64,000 nucleotides of DNA, taken from positions 31,664-95,663 of the forward strand of contig JACQWO010000008.1 in NCBI GenBank assembly GCA_016209225.1, given 5' to 3'. Position numbers and translations under genes: made by a program. The DNA is from Desulfobacterales bacterium (GTDB lineage: Bacteria > Desulfobacterota > UBA8473). Positions 8,837 to 16,215 of the stretch are shown here, in pieces; position 1 is the stretch's first letter; each line of letters opens with the position of its first letter. The notes beneath the pieces are model-generated. The model did not search any database. It was not told the DNA's origin and saw only the letters and a list, made by a program, of their open reading frames with translations.

Positions 8837-9011
8837 AACCCACTATGCAGTCCGGCCCTTCCGGCAATCGCTATTGCCTCCTGATATTCCTGTGAGCTAA
8901 TTCTCCGCTTTAACTCTGGAAACTCATCTGCTCTATACATAGGACGATATTGGGACATGATATTAAGATAGGAGTCCTTTGATATATCCGTGGCGATAAA
9001 CTCGCCTCTGA
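8833..9011 (-). pseudogene. Decayed PflX-like radical SAM protein, C-terminal fragment
   Basis: On the minus strand an open stretch of about 58 codons reads FIATDISKDSYLNIMSQYRP, then ADEFPELKRRISSQEYQ, and ends at a TAA at 8833-8835. This matches the C-terminus of COG1313 (PflX-type) radical SAM proteins, whose hallmark is N-[ILV]-M-x-QYRP. The radical SAM core is missing. Upstream the frame is lost: a short AUG frame after GGAGGAAGAT at about 9090 stops after 18 codons. The fragment overlaps the NUDIX stop codon in convergent orientation. It is interpreted as a deletion remnant. Confidence 0.6.
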
Positions 9012-9244
9012 TACGTTACGAAGTTTTTCAGCAAGTTGTGGCAATGTCAGTCTCTTTTGTGCTATCTATCTTTGCGGCGGTCATATCTTCCTCCTTCGTT
9101 AATGTTTTTTGGCAAAAACACTTTATCGGAAGAGAAGACTGACTGCCACTTTTTTAACCCGCAAACTGTGCGGGAAGATATTAACTTTTACACAAAAAAA
9201 TTGTTCACTCAGTAAAGTGGAGCAGGATCACTTGATAGATAATA
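9012..9244. other. Non-coding remainder beside the pflX-like remnant
   Basis: It contains a minus-strand GGAGGAAGAT ribosome-binding site and start codon near 9083 that now lead only into an 18-codon frame. They are probably the orphaned 5' end of a deleted gene. No other coding signal is convincing. Confidence 0.35.
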
Positions 9245-9278
9245 ACAAAAACCCCCGGCTTTTACCGAGGGTTTTTGT
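9245..9278. terminator. Bidirectional intrinsic terminator
   Basis: A stem of about 14 bp (ACAAAAACCCCCGG / CCGAGGGTTTTTGT, one mismatch) around the loop CTTTTA. It has an A run on one side and a T run on the other. It lies downstream of the secreted-protein gene at 9313-9696 on the minus strand. Confidence 0.75.
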
Positions 9279-9312
9279 GAATAGATGGAAGATCTCCTCT
9301 TTTCTAGTAAAA

Positions 9313-9696
9313 TTATAGTCCGAGATCTAGACCCAATTGTTTTTGCATTTCTTTAGTCCATGTAACTACCCAACCACCTTTTTTCGAAACTTCAAACTTT
9401 TCAGCCGTAATGGCTTTAAACTTTGCGCTTATATTTCCTGTAACTCGCACCTTCGTATTTATATATCTCGATAAAACTGCACGGTCCAAATTAGAAACAA
9501 AGTAATAGCCATCTTTAGCAGTTAGAACCACAAAGACTTGTTCAAGGGCAACCAGCGGGTCTTCTTGCCCAATAGGACAGATCTTACCTTGTGTAACACA
9601 ATGATAACCCTGGACTGTACCTTCTATTTGCGCCGCAAATGCCAAAACAGGTAGCAAGACAAGCGCAAATGCAATAAGTATTAATTTTTTCTTCAT
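9313..9696 (-). CDS. Small secreted protein of unknown function
   Basis: A 127-residue protein. The first 21 residues form a classical signal peptide (MKKKLILIAFALVLLPVLAF, cleavage after AFA). The mature part is mostly beta, includes two cysteines (GYHCVTQGKICP) that could form a periplasmic disulphide, and has a KVRVTGNIS segment reminiscent of small OB-fold periplasmic proteins. I do not recognise a named family. AAGGAGGT precedes the ATG at 9696. It has its own terminator at 9245 and a likely promoter far upstream at 9961. Confidence 0.8.
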   Translation of the reverse strand: MKKKLILIAFALVLLPVLAFAAQIEGTVQGYHCVTQGKICPIGQEDPLVALEQVFVVLTAKDGYYFVSNLDRAVLSRYINTKVRVTGNISAKFKAITAEKFEVSKKGGWVVTWTKEMQKQLGLDLGL

Positions 9697-9960
9697 TTTT
9701 ACCTCCTTTTAATTGACAAACTTTTTCTCAAATCTCATCTCAGTTGATATAAAGTGTCCTCAGTACGATCCTTTAAATTGATCTAAAAAATATATATATC
9801 AGTCACCTCCTTTCTTATCCTTCACAACATTGGCATCTTCTCCCAAACTTGTGAAATTATGGAGCATGAAGCACTTTCTTGTGGTAGAACCCCCAAATCG
9901 CATGGCAGTTCTTGATCCCACAAATCAATCTCTTTAACCGTCATTCAACTATGGAAAGCA
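9697..9960 (-). other. Long 5' leader of the small secreted-protein gene
   Basis: If the promoter at 9961-9989 is used, the transcript has a leader of about 260 bases. It contains a second strong AAAGGAGGTGA at about 9805 with only a seven-codon frame behind it, and an open frame of 40 codons (9822-9944) without a ribosome-binding site. No riboswitch class was recognised. Confidence 0.35.
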
Positions 9961-9989
9961 ATAGTATCATCTCATATTTATATTGTCAA
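9961..9989 (-). promoter_or_regulatory. Sigma-70-like promoter
   Basis: On the minus strand TTGACA, a 17-base spacer and TACTAT. It reads towards the gene at 9313-9696. It lies just downstream of the selenoprotein operon, which ends at 10019. Confidence 0.5.
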
Positions 9990-10018
9990 CAATTTTTGAC
10001 AAAAACCCCATTAAATAA

Positions 10019-10429
10019 CTACTGCCTTTTCTTTTCCCATCTTTTTATATTTCCATATATAAATCTCTCAAGAACTTGCTGTTCTGCCCCTCCTATAAGA
10101 CGGTCTATCTCTTTATTGTCCTTATCAACAATGATAAATGTTGGAGTATAAGCGATTCCGTATTTTTCCACCTTCTCTTTTCCCTTGTCAGTTTTAATAT
10201 CTAGAATCTGGAATTCTCGAAGCTGAGATGTATATTTCTTTTTAACCCTATCAACGATAGGTTCCATCTTCTGGCAAACATGTCAGTAAATAGAATGAAA
10301 TTGTATAAACTTCAATTCGCTTTTACTCTCTTCTTCCTTAGCCCACCCTAACGGTAAGAACAGAATAAAAAGAAGGACTGCAGATAAAATTACCTTTTTA
10401 AAATATTCTAACCGTCTCATTCTACTCAC
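10019..10429 (-). CDS. Thioredoxin-like selenoprotein with a UxxC active site (in-frame UGA)
   Basis: The reading frame runs through one UGA (10283-10285). Read through, the protein is 136 residues: a signal peptide or membrane anchor (about 6-30), then FIQFHSIY-U-HVCQKMEP, in which the UGA is exactly where thioredoxins have the first cysteine of CxxC (U49, C52). The cis-proline loop follows as YTPTFIIVD. The GTG at 10429 is seven bases after AAGGAG and overlaps the stop of the peroxiredoxin gene, so the two are coupled; an ATG at 10420 is an alternative. The probable role is as periplasmic reductant of the neighbouring peroxiredoxin (inference). The alternative is a nonsense-mutated gene, but the position of the UGA argues against that. 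Confidence 0.78.
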
Positions 10430-11006
10430 TTTGTATCTCCTTAAGTTTTTTGATTACACTCTCAATATCTCTAGGCTCTGATATGCTTGAAGACTGCTTA
10501 AAACGAACTATACCTTTCTTATCTATGACAAAACTCACTCTATTGGCTACTTTTTCTGTGAAATTAAAAACCCCGTAACGCTTTGATACTTCTCTGCCCC
10601 AATCGGACAATAAATCAAAAGGCAACCTCAATTCCTCACGGAACCTTTTATGAGAAGCAAAACTATCAACACTGATACCGAAAATCTCGGCATCGAGCTC
10701 TCCCAATTTCTTATAATTATCTCGGTATGAGGAGAGCTCCCCTGCTCAGACTGGCGTAAAATCAAGGGGATAAAAGACCAAAACAACATTTTTCTCTCCT
10801 TTAAAGTCACCAAGAGAAACATTCAGCTGATCCTGATTCTTTAAGGTAAAGCCAGGCGGCTCCTCACCTATCTCAGGCTGACGATTCTCAACATTCTCAG
10901 CAGCTAAGACTGTTCCGTTTTTTGTTATCACTGATCCTGTATAGCAGTACCATATTAGGGCAAGGAATAGAATCATGCCAATCCGCAAACCTATACTTTT
11001 TGTCAT
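10422..11006 (-). CDS. Selenocysteine peroxiredoxin, periplasmic (in-frame UGA)
   Basis: Peroxiredoxin of the AhpC/TSA-Bcp type, 194 residues when the UGA at 10746-10748 is read as selenocysteine. Residues 1-35 are a signal peptide or anchor. FYPLDFTPV-U-AGEL places U87 precisely at the peroxidatic cysteine of the family motif FYPxxFTPxCxxE. The rest follows the family: EIFGISVDSFASHKRF, LPFDLLSDWGREVSKRYGV and RVSFVIDKKGIVRF. No resolving cysteine is seen after U87, so reduction by the downstream UxxC protein is plausible. The ATG at 11006 follows GGGAGG. It likely reduces H2O2 or organic peroxides outside the inner membrane. Confidence 0.85.
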
Positions 11007-11055
11007 TATATAACCTCCCTGGTAAAAAAATGATTTAAACTTAAAATATAACATA

Positions 11056-11084
11056 TCAATAAGAAAAAAAAAGTTAGATGTCAA
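11056..11084 (-). promoter_or_regulatory. Promoter of the selenoprotein operon
   Basis: On the minus strand TTGACA, a 17-base T-rich spacer and TATTGA. It is about 50 bases upstream of the peroxiredoxin start. Confidence 0.45.
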
Positions 11085-11362
11085 GTAAAATCCTGTGCAA
11101 GTTTTATTCCCTCTATATCCAGAAGTCTTTTAAAGAAGAGGGTTGGACCAAAAAACTAGACACCTCTTCTTGCAAAACTCTAAAACCCCCTCCTTGAGGA
11201 TGTCGGGTATCTTCGGAGAGCCTGCCTCGCCCTTTAATGATAATATTTTTAATATGGACTCTTAATTTATTATATGATAAAGTACCTCATAAATATCAAA
11301 AAATGAAAGGATTGTTTGCCTAAAGGAAATCTTTTGTTTTTTAGGATGAACTTTAGTATGTC
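11085..11362. other. Intergenic region, nothing certain
   Basis: This gap lies between the divergent selenoprotein operon and the acyl-CoA dehydrogenase gene. A short minus-strand open stretch around 11100-11240 (reading PDILKEGVLEFCKKRC) looks mildly protein-like but has no start, family match or ribosome-binding site. Confidence 0.3.
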
Positions 11363-11391
11363 TTGACTCCTCTTGTTAAATCTGCTAGAAA
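11363..11391 (+). promoter_or_regulatory. Sigma-70-like promoter of the acyl-CoA dehydrogenase operon
   Basis: TTGACT, a 17-base spacer and TAGAAA, about 75 bases upstream of the start at 11465. Confidence 0.5.
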
Positions 11392-11464
11392 ATTCAAGTA
11401 AAAAAGTTTATTTACAGGGATTGTGCTATGGTGATGTTTCCTTTATCCCTGAAGGAGGCAACTA

Positions 11465-12613
11465 ATGGACTTTGAGTTAACTGAAGAGCAAAAAATACTA
11501 AGAAAGACCGTACGAGATTTCGCTGAAAAGGAAATAAGGCCTATTACAGCAGAACTGGATGAAAAACAAGAATTTTCATACGAAATAGTGGAAAAAATGG
11601 CAAACCTTGGAATAATGGGGATACCTTTTTCGGATAAATACGGAGGGGGAGGGGCAGATTATATATCATATATTATTGCCGTTGAAGAACTTGCAAGAGT
11701 AGATGCATCTTCAGCCATAACCATGTGTGCCCATACATCATTGGGAGCCAGCCCTATATACTACTATGGAACCGAGGAGCAAAAACAGGAATGGCTGCCA
11801 AAACTCACCTCAGGCAAGATGCTGGCATCATTCGGGCTTACAGAGCCGGATGCCGGTTCAGATGCTGGAGCAACCAGGACAACCGCAAGACTTGAAGGGG
11901 ATACGTGGGTAATAAATGGATCAAAGTGTTTTATAACCAACGCTGGAACAAAAATTAGTGGTATCGTTACGATAACCGCTATTACAGGCAAAAAAGAGGA
12001 TGGTAGAAACGAGATAGGGTGCATCCTGGTCCCGAAAGGTACAGAAGGGTACAACATAGGGTCTCACTACAATAAGATGGGATGGCGTTGGTCTGATACA
12101 ACAGAATTGTCCTTTGTTGATTGTCGTGTTCCCAAAGAAAATTTGCTGGGAGAGAGGGGCCACGGACTGCGTCAGATGCTGGAAATTCTCGATGGAGGAA
12201 GGCTTAGTGTTGGGGCAATGGGTTTGGGTGGCGCTCAGGGAGCCTATGAGATGGCTTTAAAGTACTCAAAGGAGAGGTACCAATTTGGAAAACCCATATG
12301 CAGTTTTCAAGTAAATGCCTTTAAACTGAGCGACATGTTGACAGAGATTGAGCTAGCCAGGCTGCTTTTATATAAGGCTACATGGTTAAAAGATAAGAAC
12401 AAACCTTACATAAGAGAAGCCGCTATGGCAAAACTCGTTTGTTCTGAGACCATGGGCAGAGTCGTAAATCAAGCACTACAACTACATGGCGGATATGGAT
12501 TTATGAAGGAATACCCTATAGAGAGGTTCTACCGTGATCAAAAGGTACTTGATATTGCCGAGGGGACATCGGAGATTCAACGAATAGTTATTTCACGGAC
12601 AATAGGGTGCTGA
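11465..12613 (+). CDS. Acyl-CoA dehydrogenase
   Basis: FAD-dependent alpha,beta-dehydrogenation of acyl-CoA with electrons passed to an electron-transfer flavoprotein. The 382 residues are family length. Signature FGLTEPDAGSDAG is at 123-135, the FAD-binding ITNAG segment follows, and the C-terminal QLHGGYGFMKEYPIERFYRD precedes the catalytic glutamate E366 in AEGTSEIQR. It resembles short-chain enzymes, but chain length cannot be fixed by eye. GAAGGAGG precedes the ATG. No etfAB genes are in the window. The next gene, a PfkB kinase, starts 11 bases after the stop. Confidence 0.93.
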   Translation: MDFELTEEQKILRKTVRDFAEKEIRPITAELDEKQEFSYEIVEKMANLGIMGIPFSDKYGGGGADYISYIIAVEELARVDASSAITMCAHTSLGASPIYYYGTEEQKQEWLPKLTSGKMLASFGLTEPDAGSDAGATRTTARLEGDTWVINGSKCFITNAGTKISGIVTITAITGKKEDGRNEIGCILVPKGTEGYNIGSHYNKMGWRWSDTTELSFVDCRVPKENLLGERGHGLRQMLEILDGGRLSVGAMGLGGAQGAYEMALKYSKERYQFGKPICSFQVNAFKLSDMLTEIELARLLLYKATWLKDKNKPYIREAAMAKLVCSETMGRVVNQALQLHGGYGFMKEYPIERFYRDQKVLDIAEGTSEIQRIVISRTIGC

Positions 12614-12624
12614 GGAAGGCAGAT

Positions 12625-13533
12625 ATGAGTATTTTAGTGGTCGGTTCTGTAGCCCTGGATTCGGTAGAAACACCATTTGGAAAGGTAAGGGATGTCCTGG
12701 GTGGGTCGGCAGTATATTTCTCCACAGCGGCCAGTTACTTTGCAGACATTAACATGGTTGCTGTAGTGGGTAACGACTTTCCAGAAGAGCATATCGATTT
12801 CTTAAAAAGCAGAAATATTGATATTAAAGGATTACAGAGGGAAAAAGGGAATACCTTCAGATGGGAAGGAAGATATGGATTTGAACTGAATGAGGCACAT
12901 ACATTGAATACCCAGTTAAATGTCTTCGAGGGTTTCAATCCTAAAATACCTCAGGAATATAAGGACTCTGAGTATGTATTTCTGGCCAATATCGATCCTG
13001 AATTGCAGCTAGATGTTCTAAGACAAGTTAAAAACCCTACTTTGGTTGCCTGTGATACTATGAATTTCTGGATAGAAAAGAAACCTAAAGAACTCCGGAA
13101 AACCATTGAGAAGGTCGATATCCTAATCATCAATGAGGCAGAAGCCAGGGAGTTTACCTGCGAACCCAACCTGGTTAAAGCAGCAAAAAGGATTCTGTCT
13201 ATGGGGCCAAAGACCCTGATTGTTAAAAGGGGCGAATACGGGGCTCTTATGTTTGCAGGTTCATCTATCTTTCATGCCCCTGCCTATCCACTGGAGAATA
13301 TCTTTGACCCTACTGGCGCTGGAGATAGCTTTGCAGGAGGCTTCATCGGCTATCTGGCAAATACACGTAACCTGGAGGATGGGAATGTTCGCCAGGCGGT
13401 TGTATTTGGAAGTGTAATGGCATCTTTTAATGTGGAGGACTTTAGTCTGAACAGGCTGAAGGACTTGACCTACCCTGATATGGAATACAGATACAGAGAG
13501 TTTAAGAAATTTACGCATTTTGAGGATATATGA
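12625..13533 (+). CDS. PfkB-family sugar/nucleoside kinase
   Basis: A 302-residue ribokinase-fold kinase. The N-terminus ILVVGSVALDSVETPFG and the glycine-rich LGGSAVYFSTAAS bind the substrate; the anion-hole and catalytic aspartate motif is DPTGAGDSFAGGFIGYLA near residue 230. The phosphate acceptor is unknown; many relatives are annotated as adenosine or sugar kinases. I choose the ATG at 12625 behind GAGGAAGG in preference to the GTG at 12607, which overlaps the previous stop. The gene overlaps the following TPR gene by four bases (ATGA). Confidence 0.88.
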   Translation: MSILVVGSVALDSVETPFGKVRDVLGGSAVYFSTAASYFADINMVAVVGNDFPEEHIDFLKSRNIDIKGLQREKGNTFRWEGRYGFELNEAHTLNTQLNVFEGFNPKIPQEYKDSEYVFLANIDPELQLDVLRQVKNPTLVACDTMNFWIEKKPKELRKTIEKVDILIINEAEAREFTCEPNLVKAAKRILSMGPKTLIVKRGEYGALMFAGSSIFHAPAYPLENIFDPTGAGDSFAGGFIGYLANTRNLEDGNVRQAVVFGSVMASFNVEDFSLNRLKDLTYPDMEYRYREFKKFTHFEDI

Positions 13534-14300
13534 AGGGATGCTATAACTCAAAAGGGGCTTGTATTTCTCTGCTCCTCATTGCTTCTATCTTCATCTTCAA
13601 TGGATGTGCCCAGGACAAAACGGTTTTAAAGGAAACATCCATGGTACATCTCAGGCTGGGGGTCTCTTATTTTAGTGAAGGAGATACCACCTCCGCATTC
13701 CAAGAGCTCCTGAAAGCCAAAGAATTGAATCCCGATGACCCCCAAGTTTACAACATTATCGGTTTGATATATTTCAGGAAGAATGACCATAATAAGGCCA
13801 TCGATAATTTTAAAAAAGCATTGACTTTGGATCTAAAATTTTCTGAGGCACATAATAATCTGGGTACAGTGTATATGGATTTAAAACAGTGGGATGATGC
13901 CATTCTTGAGTTTAAAGAAGCCCTCAGTAATGATCTATATAGCACTCCTGAACGGGCTTACTGTAATATGGGCTGGGCTTATTACAAGCATGGAGACATA
14001 GGAAAGGCAATAGACAATTATAAAAAGGCATTGGAGCTGGCACCTGGTTTTGTTTTGGCCCATTATAACCTTGGAATTGGTTATTTTAGTATTAATAAGG
14101 TAAAAGAGGCGATAGACGAGTTAAAACTGGTCATAAAGTTAGATCCAAAATTCGTCGATGCCCATTACCAATTGGGATTGGCTTACCTTAAACTGGACAG
14201 GAAAGCTGAGGCAATAGAGGAATTTGAAGAAGTGGCTAAGACTTCTCCGTCTGGGGAAACCCAGAATGCAGCTAAGAGGTATTTAGATTTACTAAAGTGA
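13530..14300 (+). CDS. TPR-repeat lipoprotein
   Basis: A 256-residue protein with a signal peptide and lipobox (IFNGC, cysteine near residue 27), so probably anchored to the outer or inner membrane facing the periplasm. About six tetratricopeptide repeats follow (for example NIIGLIYFRKNDHNKAIDNF and NLGIGYFSINKVKEAIDEL). Such proteins act as scaffolds; PilF/PilW-like or BamD-like roles are possible but not demonstrated. It is the last gene of the 11465-14300 operon and overlaps the convergent uvrC by nine bases. Confidence 0.85.
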   Translation: MKGCYNSKGACISLLLIASIFIFNGCAQDKTVLKETSMVHLRLGVSYFSEGDTTSAFQELLKAKELNPDDPQVYNIIGLIYFRKNDHNKAIDNFKKALTLDLKFSEAHNNLGTVYMDLKQWDDAILEFKEALSNDLYSTPERAYCNMGWAYYKHGDIGKAIDNYKKALELAPGFVLAHYNLGIGYFSINKVKEAIDELKLVIKLDPKFVDAHYQLGLAYLKLDRKAEAIEEFEEVAKTSPSGETQNAAKRYLDLLK

Positions 14301-16196
14301 TTCGAAGTCAGAAGGGAAACCTCGAAAGAATACAAAGACATTTTCGGCAGCCTTGATATTCATTCCTGGAACTGTGGTTAAATCATTTATAGAGGCATCT
14401 TTAATGCTTTTTAAGCTGCCAAAGTGTTTCAGCAGCGCCTTTTTCCTTACTAATCCCACCCCTGGTATATCCTCCAGGATGGATCGTAGGTTTTGTTTTT
14501 TCCTGAGCTTTTGATGGTAGTTGAGAGCAAAGCGGTGAGCTTCATCTCTGATTTGTTGCAGAAAAAGCAGGGCTTTGGAGTTTTTTTGCAGCATTATGGG
14601 GTCCCGTCGATGGGGAATAAATATCTTCTCTCTATCTCCCCCCTTAGCAAGACTTATGGCATCCATGTTATCCCTTTTTAATTCTTTCAGCACTCTCACA
14701 GCAACATTCAACTGCCCCTTACCACCGTCTACCATTATCAGGTCAGGCATTTCGTTGTTTTCGGATACCCTGCTATACCTTCTTTTAATAACCTCATACA
14801 TCATTCCATAGTCATCTGCCTGATCCACGGTTTTTATCTTAAAGTGGCGATAACCGTCTTTATATGCCATCCCCTCTTTAAAGGTTACCATGGAACCAAC
14901 CGCCAACTTCCCTGAGATGTTGGATATGTCGAAGCACTCTATCTTCCCCGGAAGTTTTTTTAAATGGAGTCTTTTTTGGATTTCCTCCAATGCCTTCAGA
15001 TTAAAACCTTTCTCTCTTTGCCTATCCATAAATGAGTTCTTTGCATTTTCCATTACCATCTTTAAAAGTTTAAGCTTTTCCCCCTTCTTAGGGACGTGAA
15101 TCTTTATCCTTCTGCCGTTTTTTTCCGAAAACCACTCTCCCAACAACCTTCTGTCTTCTATCTCTATGGGTATTATAATCTCTGAAGGGGTAAACCCCGT
15201 TAGATGCTCTCGTCTCATTAGATGGTTGCTATCTGATGGAATGCTTTCTGACGTGGTAAATCTATCTTCGCCATAGTACTGTTTGAGGAATGAAGACATA
15301 ACCTCATTATCCGGCAGTCTTAAATTGGTCAGGGAGAATGCCTGAGTATCTAAGACCCTTCCTCCCCGCATGATCATAACCTGGAATTCAACAACACTGC
15401 CTTCCCTGTAAAAGGCAAATAGATCCTGATCTATATCTAAAATAGAAACCACCTTTTGCCTCTCAATGGTCTTTTCGATAGACGAAATATGGTCTCTGAC
15501 TCTAGCAGCTTCTTCAAAGTTCAAATTATCCGATTCGTGTTTCATACTCTTTCTTAAAAGTCGTAATAGCTCCTGGTTTTTACCCTCTAAAAACAGAGTC
15601 GCTTCTCTGACATACTTCCGGTAAGTCTCCCAATCTACAAGTCTACAACAAGGGGCAAGACACCTCTTGATCTGGTAGCTCAGGCAGGGGCGATTTCTGC
15701 TTTTAAAATTAGAGTCACTGCAGCTTCTTATATGGAAGATTCTGGATACCATTTTTAATGTATCTTTTACTGCATAGCTGGAAGAATAAGGACCAAAGTA
15801 GTGAGCACCATCCTTCTTTACCTTTCTTACCAGAGAGAGTTTTGGAAATTTGTCCTGAACGCTCAGTCTTAGGCTGTAATAGGTCTTATCGTCCTTCAGG
15901 TTTACGTTGTATCTAGGTTTATGTATCTTAATAAGATTGTTTTCGAGAATCAAAGCCTCTTTCTCTGTATCAGTGATTATGCAATCTATGTCTTCTACCT
16001 GAGACAATAAAAACCTGATCAGATATCTTGAATCCTCTATTTTTATAAAGTAGGATTTTACCCGGTTCCGAAGGCTCTTCGCCTTGCCAATATAAATAAC
16101 ATTGCCCTTCCTGTTCTTCATAAGGTAGACACCTGGATTGGTAGGCAGTCTGTTTATCTTTTCGTAACTACTCAGGTTGTCAGGTTCACGGTTCAT
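14292..16196 (-). CDS. uvrC: UvrABC system protein C (excinuclease)
   Basis: Makes both incisions in nucleotide excision repair. The 634 residues show the GIY-YIG domain (GVYLMKNRKGNVIYIGKAK, about 21-40), the CLSYQIKRCLAPCC cysteine region, the UVR motif around 205-240 (LNFEEAARVRDHI), the RNase-H-like 5' incision domain starting IECFDISNISG, and the tandem helix-hairpin-helix at the C-terminus (LEDIPGVGLVRKKALLKHFG). The first ten residues (MNREPDNLSS) and the start codon itself come from the repeat at 16164-16215. It follows the pfkB gene by ten bases. Confidence 0.96.
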   Translation of the reverse strand: MNREPDNLSSYEKINRLPTNPGVYLMKNRKGNVIYIGKAKSLRNRVKSYFIKIEDSRYLIRFLLSQVEDIDCIITDTEKEALILENNLIKIHKPRYNVNLKDDKTYYSLRLSVQDKFPKLSLVRKVKKDGAHYFGPYSSSYAVKDTLKMVSRIFHIRSCSDSNFKSRNRPCLSYQIKRCLAPCCRLVDWETYRKYVREATLFLEGKNQELLRLLRKSMKHESDNLNFEEAARVRDHISSIEKTIERQKVVSILDIDQDLFAFYREGSVVEFQVMIMRGGRVLDTQAFSLTNLRLPDNEVMSSFLKQYYGEDRFTTSESIPSDSNHLMRREHLTGFTPSEIIIPIEIEDRRLLGEWFSEKNGRRIKIHVPKKGEKLKLLKMVMENAKNSFMDRQREKGFNLKALEEIQKRLHLKKLPGKIECFDISNISGKLAVGSMVTFKEGMAYKDGYRHFKIKTVDQADDYGMMYEVIKRRYSRVSENNEMPDLIMVDGGKGQLNVAVRVLKELKRDNMDAISLAKGGDREKIFIPHRRDPIMLQKNSKALLFLQQIRDEAHRFALNYHQKLRKKQNLRSILEDIPGVGLVRKKALLKHFGSLKSIKDASINDLTTVPGMNIKAAENVFVFFRGFPSDFESL

Positions 16197-16215
16197 GGTT
16201 CACGGTTCACGGTTG
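16164..16215. repeat. Family A half-element at the pfkB-uvrC junction
   Basis: It begins with GTAACTACTCAGG and continues into TTGTCAGGTTCACGG and further GGTTCACGG units; no right-hand terminal repeat is seen. Read on the minus strand, it contains the stop codon of the pfkB gene (from CCGTGA) and the start codon of uvrC (from CCATGAACC). Confidence 0.7.

Noticed and set aside
9109..9318. 69-codon plus-strand frame
   Set aside because: Runs through the terminator hairpin at 9245-9278 and has no ribosome-binding site or family match.
10283..10748. Interpretation of the two UGA codons as nonsense mutations in pseudogenes
   Set aside because: Both fall exactly on the redox-active Cys positions, in adjacent coupled genes, and the rest of each frame is intact; chance mutation at both sites is unlikely. 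It remains the alternative until Sec genes are confirmed.
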